From JALOLG01 sp035557475 (lineage in GTDB: Bacteria > Actinomycetota > Acidimicrobiia > Acidimicrobiales > Ilumatobacteraceae), in NCBI GenBank assembly GCA_035557475.1, contig DATMDV010000271.1, positions 1 to 11,374 of the forward strand: DNA of 11,374 bases, in the 5' to 3' direction. Under the pieces are notes generated by a model. That model was given only the letters and a program-made list of their open reading frames with translations, ran no database searches and was not told the origin of the DNA. Position numbers and translations under genes: made by a program. This document shows, in pieces, positions 7,757-11,374 of the stretch. Every line of letters starts with the position of its first letter. Position 1 is the stretch's first letter.

Positions 7757-7805
7757 GTCGGCGACCAGACGTGCAACGCTCCAACGTAGGGTGAGCCGAC
7801 TCAAT
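7757..7805. repeat. 49-bp intergenic element, copy 2
   Basis: This is the second copy of the element at 7702-7750. The differences are two adjacent bases near position 11 of the unit (GA versus AG) and two in the centre (GG versus AA). The outer GTCGGC/GCCGAC arms are unchanged, while the central change removes one pair of the inner hairpin. It ends one base before the stop codon of the transglutaminase-like gene (TGA at 7806-7808 on the minus strand), so it forms the immediate 3' flank of that operon. Confidence 0.75.
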
Positions 7806-9926
7806 TCAACTCGTGTCGCCGAGCACGGGCGAGCGGGTCGCCCGGCGCAGTGACCGGGTGCTCAGCCGCCAGCGGATCCGCTGCCACCGCGTGCCCGTGG
7901 AGCGGATCGACCGCTCGACGTGTCGCAGCGCAGACAACGCATCGGCCGCGAGCAGATCGAACAGCCGCGGTGGACCGTACGTCGCGGCGCTCGACATCGC
8001 CCCGAGCCGGACGAGCTCGTGCTGGGCCTCCTCGGCCAGCTGCGCGCCGTGCTCGGCGATCTGTCGATCGGTCCATGCCGGTGCGATCGTCAGCCCGGCA
8101 TCGACCAACACGTCGGTCGCCACCGCCCACGTGGCGCGGACCCGCTCCCGCTCGTCGGCAAGCCGGAGCCGGCGTCGACGCCGCCGCGCTTTGACACCGA
8201 CGATCGTGCCGGCGACGAGGAGCAGCGGCAGGAACACGGCGAGGAGCACGAGCAACGATCGGACGACCCATCGGGTGAGCGTCGACCACGTTCCGGCGTC
8301 GTTCGACTCGAGCTCGGCCGGCGGTGTGACGTCATCGTTCTGGGTGCTCTCGAGCGGCGCGATCGGTGGCTGCTGGGCGGCGGGTGTCTGCGCCTGTGGC
8401 GGCGTGGGCGGATCCTGGGTCTCGACCGCTTCCTGCGCCGGCACCGGATCGAACGCGATCCAGCCACTCCCGGGGACCTCGACCTCGGGCCACGTCCGGG
8501 CGAGATCGGATCGCAGCTCGATGCGTTCGTCGAGTGCGCCAGGAGGCGCCACGAAGCCGGTGGCGACCCTCGCGTTGACACCGAGCGACCTCGCCAGCAA
8601 CACGAACGCGGTCGCGAACTGCTCGGCGTTGCCGCGGTGGGTCTCGGTGAGGAAGCGCTGGATCAGGGCCAGCTGCATCCCGCCGCCGGGGGCGCCGGGA
8701 TCGAGCGAGTAGTCGTCGCGCAGCGCCGCCTCGATCGCTTCGAGGCGTTCGAGCACGGTTCCGGTTCCGCCGAGGTTGTTCGCCAGGTCGGTGAAGCCGG
8801 CCGAGATCTCGTCGACCGGACGGACCCCGAGCGGGGCGTCGCCGACCGCGGAGCGGCCGGGTGTCACGAGCGCGGTGACCGCCACGGGGAGACCGACGAC
8901 CGGTCGGTCGACGAGCTGGACGACCGTGCGCGCCGGGTCGGTCTGGACGTCGGCACCGATCTGGATCGGGGTGCCGGGGAGCGGCACGAACGCGACGTCG
9001 TCGGATCCGAACGCGATCTCGGCGCTGATCGCGCCCGCTTGATCGGGGGCCAGGCGGCGTCCGATCGGACGCAGGGTGAGCGTCGGTGTCCAGCGTTGGC
9101 CGTCGTACGCGTCGCGCGTCGCGGTGCGCCACCGGGCGGGCAGCGCGGTCGTGCCGTCGGTGGCGCGGACGTCATAGACCACGATCGGCGGATCGAGCTG
9201 ACGCAGGGCGATGGTGGCCTCGATCGGATCGATGATCGGTGCGACCGTCTCGGCCGGCTCGATCCGGCGCGGATCGGCGCGATCGGCGAACACGACCGGG
9301 ATCGAGACCGCGGCGGCGAGTCCGGTGGCGACCGCGGTGAGCAAGAGCAGGTGCTCCCCGGCGAGGATCCTGAGTCGCTCGGCGCTCGAGCTCCCCGGTC
9401 GCAACACGGTGAACAACACTGCACACGGCGCGAGGGGTATCAGCCATACCAGCGCCGACCCCTTCGCCGCGCTCAGCGCACAGATCACGACGAACGCGAT
9501 CAGGGGTGGGGCGAGGGGCAGGAGGTGCCACCGGACCTTCGACGTGAGAATGGTGGCGAGTACGGCGGCGACCGCCAACAGGGCGGCGACGGCGCCGACC
9601 AGGTCAGGGCGGATCGGGCTCGGCCACTCAGTCGACAGCAGCCGCCTCGGACCTTCGACGATGGCGTCGACGACGTCGGCCGGCACCTGTCCTCCGTCGA
9701 TCCACACCACGGCGATGACGGCGCCGACGATCGCCGCCAGCGCGACCGGGACCTGTGCGTACCAACGGCGCGACAACACGGGAAACATCGCCGCGATGGG
9801 CGCGACGGCGCCGATGACGAGCGTGGCCTGGACGGCGTCGAAGACGCGTCCGGCGGCGAGCGCCAACAGCACCATGATCACCGCGAGTACGGCGATCCGC
9901 AGTCGGATCAGGCCCACCCTGTCCAC
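7806..9926 (-). CDS. TgpA-type multi-TM transglutaminase-like protein with substituted catalytic residues
   Basis: The start is taken at GTG 9926 (VDRVGLIRLRIAVL), 34 bases after the DUF58 stop; the frame is open to GTG 10025, which would overlap DUF58 by 65 bases and has no visible ribosome binding site. The product is about 706 residues. About seven hydrophobic segments lie between residues 10 and 210, followed by an outside region with the transglutaminase fold, a TM helix at 553-578 and a basic cytoplasmic tail resembling DUF4129. This is the TgpA/DUF3488 layout. Active members read RGYCEQFA, DAHAWPEV and FDP for Cys, His and Asp. Here they read RGNAEQFA (Ala434), DLARTWPEV (Arg477) and FDP (Asp493), so Cys and His are both lost while the surrounding fold motifs are well kept. 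No frameshift is seen. A structural or binding role outside the membrane is more likely than catalysis. It is the last gene of the MoxR-DUF58 operon. Confidence 0.88.
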   Translation of the reverse strand: MDRVGLIRLRIAVLAVIMVLLALAAGRVFDAVQATLVIGAVAPIAAMFPVLSRRWYAQVPVALAAIVGAVIAVVWIDGGQVPADVVDAIVEGPRRLLSTEWPSPIRPDLVGAVAALLAVAAVLATILTSKVRWHLLPLAPPLIAFVVICALSAAKGSALVWLIPLAPCAVLFTVLRPGSSSAERLRILAGEHLLLLTAVATGLAAAVSIPVVFADRADPRRIEPAETVAPIIDPIEATIALRQLDPPIVVYDVRATDGTTALPARWRTATRDAYDGQRWTPTLTLRPIGRRLAPDQAGAISAEIAFGSDDVAFVPLPGTPIQIGADVQTDPARTVVQLVDRPVVGLPVAVTALVTPGRSAVGDAPLGVRPVDEISAGFTDLANNLGGTGTVLERLEAIEAALRDDYSLDPGAPGGGMQLALIQRFLTETHRGNAEQFATAFVLLARSLGVNARVATGFVAPPGALDERIELRSDLARTWPEVEVPGSGWIAFDPVPAQEAVETQDPPTPPQAQTPAAQQPPIAPLESTQNDDVTPPAELESNDAGTWSTLTRWVVRSLLVLLAVFLPLLLVAGTIVGVKARRRRRRLRLADERERVRATWAVATDVLVDAGLTIAPAWTDRQIAEHGAQLAEEAQHELVRLGAMSSAATYGPPRLFDLLAADALSALRHVERSIRSTGTRWQRIRWRLSTRSLRRATRSPVLGDTS

Positions 9927-9960
9927 CGCCTCGCCGCTCGCCGCGTCATCCCGTGCCGCC

Positions 9961-11073
9961 TCATCCCGCCCACGGCTTCCAACGCTGCGTGAACTCGCGC
10001 GCGTCGCGCACGGCCAGCGCGACACCCGGTCCGGGCTGGGCGCCTTCGCCGATCCGTACGGTGAGCATCTGCTCGCTCGACCCGAGCCGGCTCGACGGTC
10101 CGTCCGGACCGGTGACGAGGATGATCGCGGCCTGGTCGATCCCGGTCCTGAACAACGTCGCCACCGACAGCAGGTCGGCGCCCGACGCCTGCTGCACCGG
10201 GGTGAGCAGGTCGACCACTTGCGACTCGGACGAACGCGGGATCGGGTGCCCCGGGTGATCGCGGCTCGTGGTGCGCACGACGACGTCGAGCCCGCTGCGC
10301 ACGGCGTGGACGGCGATCGACGCCGCCACGTCGACCGCCTCCTCGAAGTCTTCAGGCGTGGCGACGTGGTGGGCGGTGTCGAGCACGACCGTGAACTCGG
10401 GACGGCGCAGCTCGACGTGCTCCTTGACCATCAACGTCCCGGTGCGGGCGGTGGTCATCCAGTGGATCAGGCGCGGGTCATCGCCGGGGACGTACTCGCG
10501 AAGCGACACGAACCCAGAGAGTGGGTCGGTGGCGGTCCGGCGGACCAGCGCCTCCGCTTCGACGGTGTTCATCGACCCGTGCGGGCCGAGCAGGTCGTAG
10601 ACGCGTGGATGGACGATGACGGCGGACGTCGAGTCACCCTCGCGATGGCCGATCGCGAGACCGAACGGGTCGAGACGCTCGATCGACCATGGTCCGACCT
10701 CGAAGATGCCGCGACGCCGGGTGGGGATCTCGGCCGGCAGGTCGACGGCCTCCTGTTTGCCGAGCGGCTCGACAGCGACCGAGATCGAGTCGTCGCCGCA
10801 GTGGTCGCGGATCGCCGCCCGACCCGACCGGTGGCGGCCGTCGTTGATGACCCGGTACACGATCCGGATCGGGTCGCCCCGCGCCACGCGTGGGCTCGTC
10901 AGCCGCCGCCGGATCGACACCCGGAAGCTCCGCTGGGCGGCCCAGACGGCCATCAACACCAGGCCGCCGACGCCGACCGCCAGCCCGATCAGCTCTTCGT
11001 ACTGCCACCACAACCCGCAGCCGCCGAGGAGCACCGCGGCGACCAGCGCACCGACGCCGGACCGGGTCAGCAA
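9961..11073 (-). CDS. DUF58 membrane protein
   Basis: The product is 370 residues starting at TTG 11073, four bases after the MoxR stop, which suggests translational coupling; no better start precedes the first TM helix. Two hydrophobic helices (about 7-20 and 27-45) anchor it, followed by a beta-rich segment and the diagnostic DUF58 block at 188-220 (FVSLREYVPGDDPRLIHW, then TARTG and MVKEH). A von Willebrand A-like region begins at about 230 (VVLDTAHH); the metal-site motif DxSxS is not intact, reading DTAHH. In this family DUF58 proteins are encoded with MoxR ATPases and transglutaminases and are thought to be partners or clients of the MoxR chaperone. The end (WKPWAG) is followed closely by the transglutaminase-like gene. 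Family call is firm; the specific role is not known. Confidence 0.93.
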   Translation of the reverse strand: MLTRSGVGALVAAVLLGGCGLWWQYEELIGLAVGVGGLVLMAVWAAQRSFRVSIRRRLTSPRVARGDPIRIVYRVINDGRHRSGRAAIRDHCGDDSISVAVEPLGKQEAVDLPAEIPTRRRGIFEVGPWSIERLDPFGLAIGHREGDSTSAVIVHPRVYDLLGPHGSMNTVEAEALVRRTATDPLSGFVSLREYVPGDDPRLIHWMTTARTGTLMVKEHVELRRPEFTVVLDTAHHVATPEDFEEAVDVAASIAVHAVRSGLDVVVRTTSRDHPGHPIPRSSESQVVDLLTPVQQASGADLLSVATLFRTGIDQAAIILVTGPDGPSSRLGSSEQMLTVRIGEGAQPGPGVALAVRDAREFTQRWKPWAG

Positions 11074-11077
11074 CGGT

Positions 11078-11374
11078 TCACTGCTCGCGGGTGCGCGGTA
11101 CGGGGATCTCGTCGACGATGTCGGCGAGCAGCTTGTCGATGCGCACGCCGCGCAGTTCGGCTTCCGGGGTGAGCGCCATGCGATGCGCGAAGACGGTGGC
11201 GACGACCGACTTGACGTCGTCGGGGGTCACGTACGACCGCTCCTCGGTGGCGGCGTAGGCGCGGGCGACGCGGAGCAGCGACAGGGTGCCACGGGTCGAG
11301 ACGCCGAGGCGCAGATCGGGGTGGGAACGGGTCAGGCCGGCGAGACGGACGATGTAGTCGTTGATCGATTCGAC
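11078..11374 (-). CDS. MoxR-family AAA+ ATPase, C-terminal lid fragment (5' part beyond window)
   Basis: The minus-strand frame is open from the right edge to TGA at 11078, giving the last 98 residues. The sequence fits the MoxR helical lid: YIVRLAGLTRSHPDLRLG followed by GVSTRG with the sensor-2 type arginine, LLRVARAYAATEERSYVTPDDV, and VVATVFAHRMAL. It ends VPRTREQ. Walker motifs are outside the window, so activity cannot be judged. MoxR proteins are chaperone-like ATPases that act on vWA/DUF58 partners. It is first of the visible leftward operon, with a four-base gap to the DUF58 start; the promoter must lie to the right of the window. Confidence 0.92.
   Translation of the reverse strand, partial: VESINDYIVRLAGLTRSHPDLRLGVSTRGTLSLLRVARAYAATEERSYVTPDDVKSVVATVFAHRMALTPEAELRGVRIDKLLADIVDEIPVPRTREQ

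Noticed and set aside
7702..7805. The 49-bp direct repeats as a minimal CRISPR array
   Set aside because: Only two copies with a 6-base gap, no spacer-sized interval and no cas genes.
7663..7805. Intrinsic bidirectional terminator between the convergent genes
   Set aside because: Hairpins are possible but neither strand has a T-run after a strong stem; termination function remains unproven.
7920..11172. Long plus-strand frames (7920-9992 and 9211-11172) opposite the transglutaminase/DUF58/MoxR operon
   Set aside because: Arg/Asp/Gly- or Ser/Ala/Thr-rich translations without motifs, overlapping three well-recognised minus-strand genes.

Overview
The window is high-GC DNA with dense coding, frequent GTG/TTG starts and very arginine-rich, lysine-poor proteins. 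Together with the gene families present (EccC-type FtsK/SpoIIIE ATPase, MoxR/DUF58/TgpA-type transglutaminase cassette, Thr/Pro-tailed Ig-array protein), this points to an actinobacterium. An acidimicrobial lineage such as the Ilumatobacter group is my best guess, from style only.

Layout. Positions 1-2907 (minus) hold the N-terminal 969 residues of an EccC/EssC-like ATPase that runs off the left edge. A 90-100 bp divergent intergenic region with a 7-bp dyad and promoter-like -10 boxes separates it from a very large plus-strand gene (3001-7662). That gene encodes an exported or membrane-anchored protein: a signal anchor, a propeller-like N-terminal half, about twelve Big_9/cadherin-like domains in tandem, and a Thr/Pro tail. 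A 143-bp convergent intergenic gap contains two nearly identical 49-bp elements. The rest is a leftward operon, read right to left: MoxR-type AAA+ ATPase (C-terminal 98 residues only), DUF58 protein, then a multi-TM transglutaminase-like protein.

How they may work together. The set MoxR + DUF58 + transglutaminase + giant tandem beta-sandwich surface protein matches the content of the actinobacterial 'PFNA' cluster described from Bifidobacterium (kinase, FN3 protein, AAA-ATPase, DUF58, transglutaminase, phosphatase). Here Big_9-type domains take the place of FN3 domains, the surface protein faces the cassette instead of preceding it, and a type VII secretion-type ATPase sits divergently beside it. 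Kinase, phosphatase and WXG100 substrates are not in the window.

Most notable: the transglutaminase-like protein has Ala in place of the catalytic Cys and Arg in place of the catalytic His, so it looks like a pseudoenzyme. The EccC-like protein lacks the usual transmembrane pair and has Thr in place of the Walker A lysine of its second ATPase domain. The window may therefore show a diverged, partly non-catalytic version of a cell-surface assembly system.
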